Source: Auanema rhodensis (taxonomy: Eukaryota > Nematoda > Chromadorea > Rhabditida > Rhabditidae). Taken from it: a DNA stretch of 64,000 nucleotides. Location: positions 13,330,001-13,394,000 of the forward strand of contig OZ059895.1 of NCBI GenBank assembly GCA_964057225.1, in the 5' to 3' direction. Below, in pieces: positions 27,328-38,800 of the stretch. A program made the translations under genes and the position numbers. The first letter of the stretch is position 1; every line of letters begins with the position of its first letter. The notes below the pieces were generated by a model. It did not search any database. It was given only the letters and a program-made list of their open reading frames with translations, and was not told the origin of the DNA.

Positions 27328-27738
27328 GAAAATACCTGATATTCAATGATTTACATACTTATCCTCGTTATTGTTTTTTTTCCAATTTCATGTTAGTTAT
27401 GTAATTTTCTACGTTACATCTAAATTCCTCGATGATATCAAATCTTATGAGCACCAAATACAATAAATTAAAAAAGGTTTCACAGTTGTATAGTGTTAAA
27501 ACAATGTTTGTTTCAATAGGAAATAGATAGAAACAGTAAAGTTAAGATGAAGGTTCATAAACTACTGGTTTATAACTGTAATATAGAAATAAGATTGAAG
27601 ATATTTTGATGCCTTGGGTTGAGCTATCTAAGTAAAACTGCTAGAAAATTAAAAACATTTGTTACGGAAGAGATAAAATTGAAAATCAGCTGCACGGCGT
27701 ACTTTCAACGTGGTATGATCGTTAAAAAAATTTGAAAA

Positions 27739-27856
27739 GCTTACGGCACCCGGGATTCCCAAGCCGTCTCCGATCCAAGTACTAACCGGGCCCAACGTTG
27801 CTTGACTTGCCAGATCGGACGGGATGGCGTACTTTCAACGTGGTATGGTAGTAAGC
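27739..27856 (-). rRNA. 5S ribosomal RNA, copy 9
   Basis: Variant near the 5' end: GCTTACTACC for GCTTACGACC. Its spacer is of the GAGCACC and CACGGCG type. Confidence 0.92.
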
Positions 27857-28267
27857 GAAAATATCTGATATTCAATGATTTACATACTTATCCTCGTTAT
27901 TGTTTTTTTTCCAATTTCATGTTAGTTATGTAATTTTCTACGTTACATCTAAATTCCTCGATGATATCAAATCTTATGAGCTCCAAATACAATAAATTAA
28001 AAAAGGTTTCACAGTTGTATAGTGTTAAAACAATGTTTGTTTCAATAGGAAATAGATAGAAACAGTAAAGTTAAGATGAAGGTTCATAAACTACTGGTTT
28101 ATAACTGTAATATAGAAATAAGATTGAAGATATTTTGATGCCTTGGGTTGAGCTATCTAAGTAAAACTGCTAGAAAATTAAAAACATTTGTTACGGAAGA
28201 GATAAAATTGAAAATCAGCTGCATTGCGTACTTTCAACGTGGTATGATCGTTAAAAAAAATTGAAAA

Positions 28268-28385
28268 GCTTACGGCACCCGGGATTCCCAAGCCGTCTCC
28301 GATCCAAGTACTAACCGGGCCCAACGTTGCTTGACTTGCCAGATCGGACGGGATGGCGTACTTTCAACGTGGTATGGTCGTAAGC
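28268..28385 (-). rRNA. 5S ribosomal RNA, copy 10
   Basis: Consensus copy. Confidence 0.95.
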
Positions 28386-28796
28386 GAAAATACCTGATAT
28401 TCAATGATTTACATACTTATCCTCGTTATTGTTTTTTTTCCAATTTCATGTTAGTTATGTAATTTTCTACGTTACATCTAAATTCCTCGATGATATCAAA
28501 TCTTATGAGCTCCAAATACAATAAATTAAAAAAGGTTTCACAGTTGTATAGTGTTAAAACAATGTTTGTTTCAATAGGAAATAGATAGAAACAGTAAAGT
28601 TAAGATGAAGGTTCATAAACTACTGGTTTATAACTGTAATATAGGAATAAGATTAGAGATAATTCGCTGCCTTGGGTTGAGCTATCTAAGTAAAACTGCT
28701 GGAAAATTGAAAACATTTGTTACGGAAGAGATAAAATTGAAAATCAGCTGCATTGCGTACTTTCAACGTGGTATGATCGTTAAAAAAAATTGAAAA

Positions 28797-28914
28797 GCTT
28801 ACGGCACCCGGGATTCCCAAGCCGTCTCCGATCCAAGTACTAACCGGGCCCAACGTTGCTTGACTTGCCAGATCGGACAGGATGGCGTACTTTCAACGTG
28901 GTATGGTCGTAAGC
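28797..28914 (-). rRNA. 5S ribosomal RNA, copy 11
   Basis: CCTGTCCG variant; its downstream spacer is of the GGAATAAGATTAGAG type. Confidence 0.93.
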
Positions 28915-29325
28915 GAAAATACCTGATATTCAATGATTTACATACTTATCCTCGTTATTGTTTTTTTTCCAATTTCATGTTAGTTATGTAATTTTCTACG
29001 TTACATCTAAATTCCTCGATGATATCAAATCTTATGAGCACCAAATACAATAAATTAAAAAAGGTTTCACAGTTGTATAGTGTTAAAACAATGTTTGTTT
29101 CAATAGGAAATAGATAGAAACAGTAAAGTTAAGATGAAGGTTCATAAACTACTGGTTTATAACTGTAATATAGAAATAAGATTGAAGATATTTTGATGCC
29201 TTGGGTTGAGCTATCTAAGTAAAACTGCTAGAAAATTAAAAACATTTGTTACGGAAGAGATAAAATTGAAAATCAGCTGCACGGCGTACTTTCAACGTGG
29301 TATGATCGTTAAAAAAATTTGAAAA

Positions 29326-29443
29326 GCTTACGGCACCCGGGATTCCCAAGCCGTCTCCGATCCAAGTACTAACCGGGCCCAACGTTGCTTGACTTGCCAG
29401 ATCGGACGGGATGGCGTACTTTCAACGTGGTATGGTCGTAAGC
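29326..29443 (-). rRNA. 5S ribosomal RNA, copy 12
   Basis: Consensus gene with a GAGCACC and CACGGCG spacer. Confidence 0.95.
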
Positions 29444-29854
29444 GAAAATATCTGATATTCAATGATTTACATACTTATCCTCGTTATTGTTTTTTTTCCA
29501 ATTTCATGTTAGTTATGTAATTTTCTACGTTACATCTAAATTCCTCGATGATATCAAATCTTATAAGCTCCAAATACAATAAATTAAAAAAGGTTTCACA
29601 GTTGTATAGTGTTAAAACAATGTTTGTTTCAATAGGAAATAGATAGAAACAGTAAAGTTAAGATGAAGGTTCATAAACTACTGGTTTATAACTGTAATAT
29701 AGAAATAAGATTGAAGATATTTTGATGCCTTGGGTTGAGCTATCTAAGTAAAACTGCTAGAAAATTAAAAACATTTGTTACGGAAGAGATAAAATTGAAA
29801 ATCAGCTGCATTGCGTACTTTCAACGTGGTATGATCGTTAAAAAAAATTGAAAA

Positions 29855-29972
29855 GCTTACGGCACCCGGGATTCCCAAGCCGTCTCCGATCCAAGTACTA
29901 ACCGGGCCCAACGTTGCTTGACTTGCCAGATCGGACGGGATGGCGTACTTTCAACGTGGTATGGTCGTAAGC
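29855..29972 (-). rRNA. 5S ribosomal RNA, copy 13
   Basis: Consensus gene; spacer has CTTATAAGCTCC. Confidence 0.95.
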
Positions 29973-30383
29973 GAAAATATCTGATATTCAATGATTTACA
30001 TACTTATCCTCGTTATTGTTTTTTTTCCAATTTCATGTTAGTTATGTAATTTTCTACGTTACATCTAAATTCCTCGATGATATCAAATCTTATGAGCTCC
30101 AAATACAATAAATTAAAAAAGGTTTCACAGTTGTATAGTGTTAAAACAATGTTTGTTTCAATAGGAAATAGATAGAAACAGTAAAGTTAAGATGAAGGTT
30201 CATAAACTACTGGTTTATAACTGTAATATAGAAATAAGATTGAAGATATTTTGATGCCTTGGGTTGAGCTATCTAAGTAAAACTGCTAGAAAATTAAAAA
30301 CATTTGTTACGGAAGAGATAAAATTGAAAATCAGCTGCATTGCGTACTTTCAACGTGGTATGATCGTTAAAAAAAATTGAAAA

Positions 30384-30501
30384 GCTTACGGCACCCGGGA
30401 TTCCCAAGCCGTCTCCGATCCAAGTACTAACCGGGCCCAACGTTGCTTGACTTGCCAGATCGGACGGGATGGCGTACTTTCAACGTGGTATGGTCGTAAG
30501 C
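30384..30501 (-). rRNA. 5S ribosomal RNA, copy 14
   Basis: Consensus copy. Confidence 0.95.
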
Positions 30502-30912
30502 GAAAATACCTGATATTCAATGATTTACATACTTATCCTCGTTATTGTTTTTTTTCCAATTTCATGTTAGTTATGTAATTTTCTACGTTACATCTAAATT
30601 CCTCGATGATATCAAATCTTATGAGCTCCAAATACAATAAATTAAAAAAGGTTTCACAGTTGTATAGTGTTAAAACAATGTTTGTTTCAATAGGAAATAG
30701 ATAGAAACAGTAAAGTTAAGATGAAGGTTCATAAACTACTGGTTTATAACTGTAATATAGGAATAAGATTAGAGATAATTCGCTGCCTTGGGTTGAGCTA
30801 TCTAAGTAAAACTGCTGGAAAATTGAAAACATTTGTTACGGAAGAGATAAAATTGAAAATCAGCTGCATTGCGTACTTTCAACGTGGTATGATCGTTAAA
30901 AAAAATTGAAAA

Positions 30913-31030
30913 GCTTACGGCACCCGGGATTCCCAAGCCGTCTCCGATCCAAGTACTAACCGGGCCCAACGTTGCTTGACTTGCCAGATCGGACAGGATG
31001 GCGTACTTTCAACGTGGTATGGTCGTAAGC
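30913..31030 (-). rRNA. 5S ribosomal RNA, copy 15
   Basis: CCTGTCCG variant; same unit type as copy 11, four units away. Confidence 0.93.
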
Positions 31031-31441
31031 GAAAATACCTGATATTCAATGATTTACATACTTATCCTCGTTATTGTTTTTTTTCCAATTTCATGTTAGT
31101 TATGTAATTTTCTACGTTACATCTAAATTCCTCGATGATATCAAATCTTATGAGCACCAAATACAATAAATTAAAAAAGGTTTCACAGTTGTATAGTGTT
31201 AAAACAATGTTTGTTTCAATAGGAAATAGATAGAAACAGTAAAGTTAAGATGAAGGTTCATAAACTACTGGTTTATAACTGTAATATAGAAATAAGATTG
31301 AAGATATTTTGATGCCTTGGGTTGAGCTATCTAAGTAAAACTGCTAGAAAATTAAAAACATTTGTTACGGAAGAGATAAAATTGAAAATCAGCTGCACGG
31401 CGTACTTTCAACGTGGTATGATCGTTAAAAAAATTTGAAAA

Positions 31442-31559
31442 GCTTACGGCACCCGGGATTCCCAAGCCGTCTCCGATCCAAGTACTAACCGGGCCCAACG
31501 TTGCTTGACTTGCCAGATCGGACGGGATGGCGTACTTTCAACGTGGTATGGTCGTAAGC
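31442..31559 (-). rRNA. 5S ribosomal RNA, copy 16
   Basis: Consensus gene; same unit type as copy 12. Confidence 0.95.
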
Positions 31560-31970
31560 GAAAATATCTGATATTCAATGATTTACATACTTATCCTCGT
31601 TATTGTTTTTTTTCCAATTTCATGTTAGTTATGTAATTTTCTACGTTACATCTAAATTCCTCGATGATATCAAATCTTATGAGCTCCAAATACAATAAAT
31701 TAAAAAAGGTTTCACAGTTGTATAGTGTTAAAACAATGTTTGTTTCAATAGGAAATAGATAGAAACAGTAAAGTTAAGATGAAGGTTCATAAACTACTGG
31801 TTTATAACTGTAATATAGAAATAAGATTGAAGATATTTTGATGCCTTGGGTTGAGCTATCTAAGTAAAACTGCTAGAAAATTAAAAACATTTGTTACGGA
31901 AGAGATAAAATTGAAAATCAGCTGCATTGCGTACTTTCAACGTGGTAAGATCGTTAAAAAAAATTGAAAA

Positions 31971-32088
31971 GCTTACGGCACCCGGGATTCCCAAGCCGTC
32001 TCCGATCCAAGTACTAACCGGGCCCAACGTTGCTTGACTTGCCAGATCGGACGGGATGGCGTACTTTCAACGTGGTATGGTCGTAAGC
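31971..32088 (-). rRNA. 5S ribosomal RNA, copy 17
   Basis: Consensus gene; the 5S relic below it reads GGTAAGATCG (plus strand) instead of GGTATGATCG. Confidence 0.95.
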
Positions 32089-32499
32089 GAAAATACCTGA
32101 TATTCAATGATTTACATACTTATCCTCGTTATTGTTTTTTTTCCAATTTCATGTTAGTTATGTAATTTTCTACGTTACATCTAAATTCCTCGATGATATC
32201 AAATCTTATGAGCTCCAAATACAATAAATTAAAAAAGGTTTCACAGTTGTATAGTGTTAAAACAATGTTTGTTTCAATAGGAAATAGATAGAAACAGTAA
32301 AGTTAAGATGAAGGTTCATAAACTACTGGTTTATAACTGTAATATAGGAATAAGATTAGAGATAATTCGCTGCCTTGGGTTGAGCTATCTAAGTAAAACT
32401 GCTGGAAAATTGAAAACATTTGTTACGGAAGAGATAAAATTAAAAATCAGCTGCATGGCGTACTTTCAACGTGGTATGATCGTTAAAAAAATTTGAAAA

Positions 32500-32617
32500 G
32501 CTTACGGCACCCGGGATTCCCAAGCCGTCTTCGATCCAAGTACTAACCGGGCCCAACGTTGCTTGACTTGCCAGATCGGACGGGATGGCGTACTTTCAAC
32601 GTGGTATGGTCGTAAGC
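32500..32617 (-). rRNA. 5S ribosomal RNA, copy 18
   Basis: Variant TTGGATCGAAGACGG (consensus GGAGACGG). The first upstream base changed as well (GCAAAAAT for GCGAAAAT, plus strand). Confidence 0.92.
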
Positions 32618-33029
32618 AAAAATATCTGATATTCAATGATTTACATACTTATCCTCGTTATTGTTTTTTTTTCCAATTTCATGTTAGTTATGTAATTTTC
32701 TACGTTACATCTAAATTCCTCGATGATATCAAATCTTATGAGCTCCAAATACAATAAATTAAAAAAGGTTTCACAGTTGTATAGTGTTAAAACAATGTTT
32801 GTTTCAATAGGAAATAGATAGAAACAGTAAAGTTAAGATGAAGGTTCATAAACTACTGGTTTATAACTGTAATATAGAAATAAGATTGAAGATATTTTGA
32901 TGCCTTGGGTTGAGCTATCTAAGTAAAACTGCTAGAAAATTAAAAACATTTGTTACGGAAGAGATAAAATTGAAAATCAGCTGCATTGCGTACTTTCAAC
33001 GTGGTATGATCGTTAAAAAAAATTGAAAA

Positions 33030-33147
33030 GCTTACGGCACCCGGGATTCCCAAGCCGTCTCCGATCCAAGTACTAACCGGGCCCAACGTTGCTTGACTTG
33101 CCAGATCGGACGGGATGGCGTACTTTCAACGTGGTATGGTCGTAAGC
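33030..33147 (-). rRNA. 5S ribosomal RNA, copy 19
   Basis: Consensus copy. Confidence 0.95.
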
Positions 33148-33558
33148 GAAAATACCTGATATTCAATGATTTACATACTTATCCTCGTTATTGTTTTTTT
33201 TCCAATTTCATGTTAGTTATGTAATTTTCTACGTTACATCTAAATTCCTCGATGATATCAAATCTTATGAGCTCCAAATACAATAAATTAAAAAAGGTTT
33301 CACAGTTGTATAGTGTTAAAACAATGTTTGTTTCAATAGGAAATAGATAGAAACAGTAAAGTTAAGATGAAGGTTCATAAACTACTGGTTTATAACTGTA
33401 ATATAGAAATAAGATTGAAGATATTTTGATGCCTTGGGTTGAGCTATCTAAGTAAAACTGCTAGAAAATTAAAAACATTTGTTACGGAAGAGATAAAATT
33501 GAAAATCAGCTGCATTGCGTACTTTCAACGTGGTATGATCGTTAAAAAAAATTGAAAA

Positions 33559-33676
33559 GCTTACGGCACCCGGGATTCCCAAGCCGTCTCCGATCCAAGT
33601 ACTAACCGGGCCCAACGTTGCTTGACTTGCCAGATCGGACGGGATGGCGTACTTTCAACGTGGTATGGTCGTAAGC
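33559..33676 (-). rRNA. 5S ribosomal RNA, copy 20
   Basis: Consensus copy with a T9 run upstream. Confidence 0.95.
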
Positions 33677-34088
33677 GAAAATATCTGATATTCAATGATT
33701 TACATACTTATCCTCGTTATTGTTTTTTTTTCCAATTTCATGTTAGTTATGTAATTTTCTACGTTACATCTAAATTCCTCGATGATATCAAATCTTATGA
33801 GCTCCAAATACAATAAATTAAAAAAGGTTTCACAGTTGTATAGTGTTAAAACAATGTTTGTTTCAATAGGAAATAGATAGAAACAGTAAAGTTAAGATGA
33901 AGGTTCATAAACTACTGGTTTATAACTGTAATATAGAAATAAGATTGAAGATATTTTGATGCCTTGGGTTGAGCTATCTAAGTAAAACTGCTAGAAAATT
34001 AAAAACATTTGTTACGGAAGAGATAAAATTGAAAATCAGCTGCATTGCGTACTTTCAACGTGGTATGATCGTTAAAAAAATTTGAAAA

Positions 34089-34206
34089 GCTTACGGCACC
34101 CGGGATTCCCAAGCCGTCTCCGATCCAAGTACTAACCGGGCCCAACGTTGCTTGACTTGCCAGATCGGACGGGATGGCGTACTTTCAACGTGGTATGGTC
34201 GTAAGC
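34089..34206 (-). rRNA. 5S ribosomal RNA, copy 21
   Basis: Consensus copy. Confidence 0.95.
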
Positions 34207-34617
34207 GAAAATACCTGATATTCAATGATTTACATACTTATCCTCGTTATTGTTTTTTTTCCAATTTCATGTTAGTTATGTAATTTTCTACGTTACATCT
34301 AAATTCCTCGATTATATCAAATCTTATGAGCTCCAAATACAATAAATTAAAAAAGGTTTCACAGTTGTATAGTGTTAAAACAATGTTTGTTTCAATAGGA
34401 AATAGATAGAAACAGTAAAGTTAAGATGAAGGTTCATAAACTACTGGTTTATAACTGTAATATAGAAATAAGATTGAAGATATTTTGATGCCTTGGGTTG
34501 AGCTATCTAAGTAAAACTGCTAGAAAATTAAAAACATTTGTTACGGAAGAGATAAAATTGAAAATCAGCTGCACGGCGTACTTTCAACGTGGTATGATCG
34601 TTAAAAAAATTTGAAAA

Positions 34618-34735
34618 GCTTACGGCACCCGGGATTCCCAAGCCGTCTCCGATCCAAGTACTAACCGGGCCCAACGTTGCTTGACTTGCCAGATCGGACG
34701 GGATGGCGTACTTTCAACGTGGTATGGTCGTAAGC
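34618..34735 (-). rRNA. 5S ribosomal RNA, copy 22
   Basis: Consensus copy. Element C begins 51 bp upstream of its start. Confidence 0.95.
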
Positions 34736-34780
34736 GAAAATATCTGATATTCAATGATTTACATACTTATCCTCGTTATT

Positions 34781-34785
34781 GTTTT
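34781..34785. repeat. Target-site duplication GTTTT, left side of element C
   Basis: Matches GTTTT at 46251-46255. The uninterrupted spacer reads TTATTGTTTTTTTTCC, so element C entered 41-45 bp closer to the 5S gene than A and B did. Confidence 0.85.
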
Positions 34786-35121
34786 CGTTCCGTTATGCTC
34801 TCACGTCGATCCTATAGACCAATAAAGCCTACAAGATGAGTGTGATAGTATTCCAGATGTAGCGGTAGATAAAGAGCATAATGGATAAACATAAGACTCG
34901 AGAAAGAAAGGTTTATTATGTCTACATGATTACAATAAGTTATATAAGTCTACATAAAGATATAAAGTGAAAGAGAGCTAAGAAAGGAAGACCAACCATC
35001 CATAGTCATTCCATAAGGCAAAGCTGAAGTCTGTGTTCCATATGAAGGGCGTGTCGTCCTCTCTCAGCCTCATGTCGTCTGATTCTAACCCGCCTGCTAC
35101 GTATTGATTTCCGAATGGAAC
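34786..35121 (-). mobile_element. 3' LTR of element C
   Basis: 336 bp, GTTCCATTCGG...GGAACG on the minus strand. It has a palindromic TTATATAA box near 34950 and an AATAAA signal (reverse complement near 34912). No difference from 45915-46250 was seen. Confidence 0.93.
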
Positions 35122-35819
35122 GTGCCATTTTTTCGAGTTTATGTCGCGTCCTCGCGAATAGCAAAATATGTGGCTTGTTTCAATCGTAGCAGAAGGTTTA
35201 GTTTTTAAAAAATAAAAATTACAATGTTAACATAAAAATAGTAAAGATAAATTACAATATAATGTTAAACAATATTATCTGAAAAGAATTTAATAAAAAT
35301 TATTTGAAAATACATGAATATTAAGGAATAAAACAATCTTTTAGAATACCAGGGCTATATTTTGTCAGCGAAAGTGCGCAAAATAGCTTTTTAGGCACGA
35401 CGCTGCATGTCTAACTTCTTTGAGTATAGAGAAACGAGAGTCATGCTATATTATCGATGGAGCTAGCATGTTTCCTCAGCGTATTCAAAGCGAATTGTAA
35501 TAATAAAAAAAATTAAACTAAATCCCATATAATTTCCGGAATTGAATCATTAACTACTTGATAAGGACTGTTGCTCAGATGATTATGCAATATAATGTCT
35601 CTTATCTTTCATTTCTTCTTTATTTACGGGAAATTATTTGAAATTGATGAAGTTTTATAATCATATATGCTTTGAAACTGAAATGCTTTTTGATTATTAG
35701 CTTACATCTCGTCTTACTCAAGTTTTTCAATGATATAATAATATTAATAGCTCTGGTTTTTTAAAAGAGTGTTGATACAAAGTTTTACAATAATTTTATC
35801 AATCTCGAAATTATTTCTT
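35122..35819 (-). other. 3' untranslated region of element C
   Basis: About 700 bp between the polyprotein stop and the 3' LTR. No ORF2-like frame was found here, unlike A, B and D. The sequence is AT-rich with a short GC-richer stretch near 35360-35480. Confidence 0.6.
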
Positions 35820-38800
35820 TCATCGTCTTCTTCTTGGTGGTAGCCAATTTTGGTCCGATGGGTCTTCTGGTTCTGTTTCTTCACTAGAGTCATAGTTATC
35901 GTTACCATTTATGACTTTTATGATCTCAATATCGCTGTCATCGTCCGTGTCATAAGTCGTTGTATTTGATCGCGTGTTTTGAGCGATTGTATGCTCCATT
36001 TTGCGATCAAAAAGTTTTAGATTGTCTTTGTGTACGTCTTGAATTTTTCCAAATGGATTCTTGAGTTGTACCATGTTTCCTTCAACGTTGATGACTTCAA
36101 ATGGTCCATCATATGATTTGCGAAGCTTTTGACCTGGTTTATGCGCTTTAATTGCTAACATAACTTGGTCTCCTTTTCGGATATCTCTTTCTTCTATTCG
36201 TTGTCGTCCATCATGTTTTCTCTTCGCGGTTTCTTGATGTTTTGCAAGATTTTCTTGAATGATGGTTCTTCTTTCTCCTCTGATATATTCGGTATTCTCA
36301 ATTTCTTCCAAGATCTCTGGTTGTAATGTCTCGGGGAATAATTCTTTGTCTAATCTCATACGACTTTCTTTTCCGAATAATGCTATGTATGGAGAGATTC
36401 CTGTGGTTGCGTGTGTTATTGTATTTAACGCAAAAGTAATTTTTGGTAAATACATGTCCCAATCAGTTACGTCTTCGTTCAGATAGTGTGTTAATCCTTC
36501 TTCTAGCGTTCTGTGTAGTCTTTCGACTTGTCCATTAGAATTTTTCTGATGAGGGACTGTTGGCTCGTGTTTAATGCCAAGTTTTTCACACATTTCTTCA
36601 AATTTCTTTGATACAAAATTAGATCCACGATCGGTTATTAAACGATTTGGTGGTCCAAAAATATATACGAAATTCCTGAGGAATCTATCAATGATGACAT
36701 CGGTGACAATTGTTGGTATAGCGATGGTTGTCGCCCATTTGGAGAATGAATCTTGTATTGTTAGGACATAATTGTTGTTTCTTTTTGAAGTAGGGAATGG
36801 TCCCATAATATCCATATGTATTCTCTCAAATGGTTTTGATGGTATTTCAAATTGACCCATAGGCTGAACGGTCATAGCGTGAGGATCTTTCTTCCTTTGT
36901 GCGCATTTAACGCATTGTTTCACAAAACTTGCTATGTCCGTTTGCATATTTGTCCAGCAAAATCTTCGTAGTATGGCTTCTTTAGTTTTGTTAATTCCTT
37001 GATGTGCTCCAATTGCTGGGTCTTCGTGAAATTCTTCGATAACCTTGTTGATAAGCTTGCTTTCCCTTGGTAAAATCAAAGCTGGGTGTGGTCGTTTTCT
37101 GCTTGGTTTTGTGTATAACATGTTGTCAATAACACAATAACGATCATTAGAAAGCATGTTCTTTTTCGCTCTGTATTCTATTTCGGCGATAGTTCTCTTT
37201 ATCCAAGGTGTATCCTCTTGAATTGCTCTAATGTCAGGTACATTAACGAAATTAATTTGAGCTTTCGGAATTTCTTTTGTTTTCTTTTTCTTTTCCGGTT
37301 TAGGATCGTTTGCTTCATCTCCAATGTATCGTGAGAGAGCATCACAGACTTTGTTTAGTCTGCCTTCTCGGTATCTTATCTCGATATCGTATTCCTGTAT
37401 GACTAATTGAAATTTTGCTAGTCTTCCAAAAAGGTCTCTACGAGTCAATAAGCTTGTTAATGGTCGATGGTCTGTGATACAGATTGTATGTGATCCAAGT
37501 ATATATGTTCGAAACTGAGCTAAAGCGTATACGAGTCCTAACGCTTCTATTTCAATAGGAGCATAGTTACGTTCTGCTTTTACAAGTTTACGGCTTGCAA
37601 ATGCAATTGGATGTAAGTTTTTGAGTGGTTCATTGGGATCTTCAGGTTGTAATAACACTGCTCCCACTGCGATATTACTACCGTCACTTTCTATAATGAA
37701 CATACGGTCTGATCTTGGTGGTTTTAAGACCGGTGCTTGGATCAATTTTCTTTTTAGTGTATCAACAGCTTGTTGACTTTTGTCATTCCATTGAAATTCC
37801 ACATCAAGTTTTGTAAGGTCGTATAAAGGGCTTGCGATGTGTGCAAAATCCTTAATAAATTTTCTAAAGAATCCTACCATTCCCAAAAATGCTCTTACTC
37901 CTGTAGGTGACTTTGGAGCAGGATAGTCTTGAATGGCGGATACTTTCTGTGGATCTGGTTTGACCCCATCTCTTCCGACAATTAAACCAAGAAATTTTAC
38001 TTCAGGTCTTGCAAAAGCGCATTTATTGAGTTTAATTTTCATGCCTAATTTCTTTACTTCTCTGAGAATCTCAGCTATATCGTCAAGATGTTGTTCTGCA
38101 GTGTCTGATATAACAAGTAAATCATCCAAATAAACAAAGAGTCGGCATTTACATCGGCTTTGAAGGTATCGTACTGCTGTTTGAAAGGTATGTGGCGCTC
38201 CACATAACCCCATAGGCATCCTTCTATATTGATAAGTACCGGTGTTTGTTGTAAATGATGTTAATGGTCGATCTGATTTCTTCAATGCTATTTGGAAGAA
38301 TCCGGATACTAAATCAAAGTTAGAAAAATATTGTGATCCGGCTGCCATATCGACAATGTCAGAGATGTTAGGTATGATGTACGTTTGCTTGCGAGTGACG
38401 TTATTTAGAGCACGGAAATCGGTTACGAAACGGAATGTTTCATCTTTCTTTTTGACTAAAACTACAGGACTATTGAAAAGAGATGTGGATGGTTCAATTA
38501 TATTTTGCTTCAGCATCTCCTGTACCTGTCTTTCGACTTCTTCTTGTTTGCCTATAGGGATACGCGTTATACGCGGTCTAGGCATGTCCATATCTGTTCT
38601 TAGAGGTATTGAATGCTCTACAGGTCCTTTAAATAGTCCTATTTGTTTATCCTCATTTAAAAATGCATCTCTATTACGGAGAATACAAAGCTGAAGAAGA
38701 TCTTTTTGTTCTTTAGTTAGGTCGGCGTCTTTTAAATCAAGATCGTTCATAAAGTCCTGAGGGAAATGAGGTAATTTATTTTCCCAATCCGCTTCGGGTG

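Larger units (their letters stand above)
25297..34785 (-). repeat. 5S rDNA array segment, 18 units
   Basis: Head-to-tail units of 529-530 bp; the extra base is a T9 in place of a T8 run upstream of some genes. Spacer variants come in sets: units with GGAATAAGATTAGAG (28630, 30746, 32333), units with GAGCACC plus CACGGCG, and units with GACAGG in the 5S. A four-unit pattern repeats with a 2116-bp period between 28605 and 32300. The segment ends where element C enters at GTTTT (34781-34785). Confidence 0.96.

Noticed and set aside
28605..28793. 62-codon ORF repeated at 28605, 30721, 32308 and 52244
   Set aside because: It exists only in units of one spacer variant and is broken in the others. 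It overlaps the 5S relic and the terminator, so it is spacer sequence that happens to be open.
33622..33816. 64-codon ORF across 5S genes (also 32563, 54086, 55145)
   Set aside because: It runs antisense through the 5S gene and is open only where a T8 run has nine T. It is an accident of frame.
25297..34785. Spliced-leader RNA gene in the 5S spacer
   Set aside because: C. elegans has SL1 genes in its 5S units, so I looked on both strands. GGTTTATAACTG and GGTTTCACAG occur, but without the CCCA core, a GT donor in the right place or a convincing Sm site.
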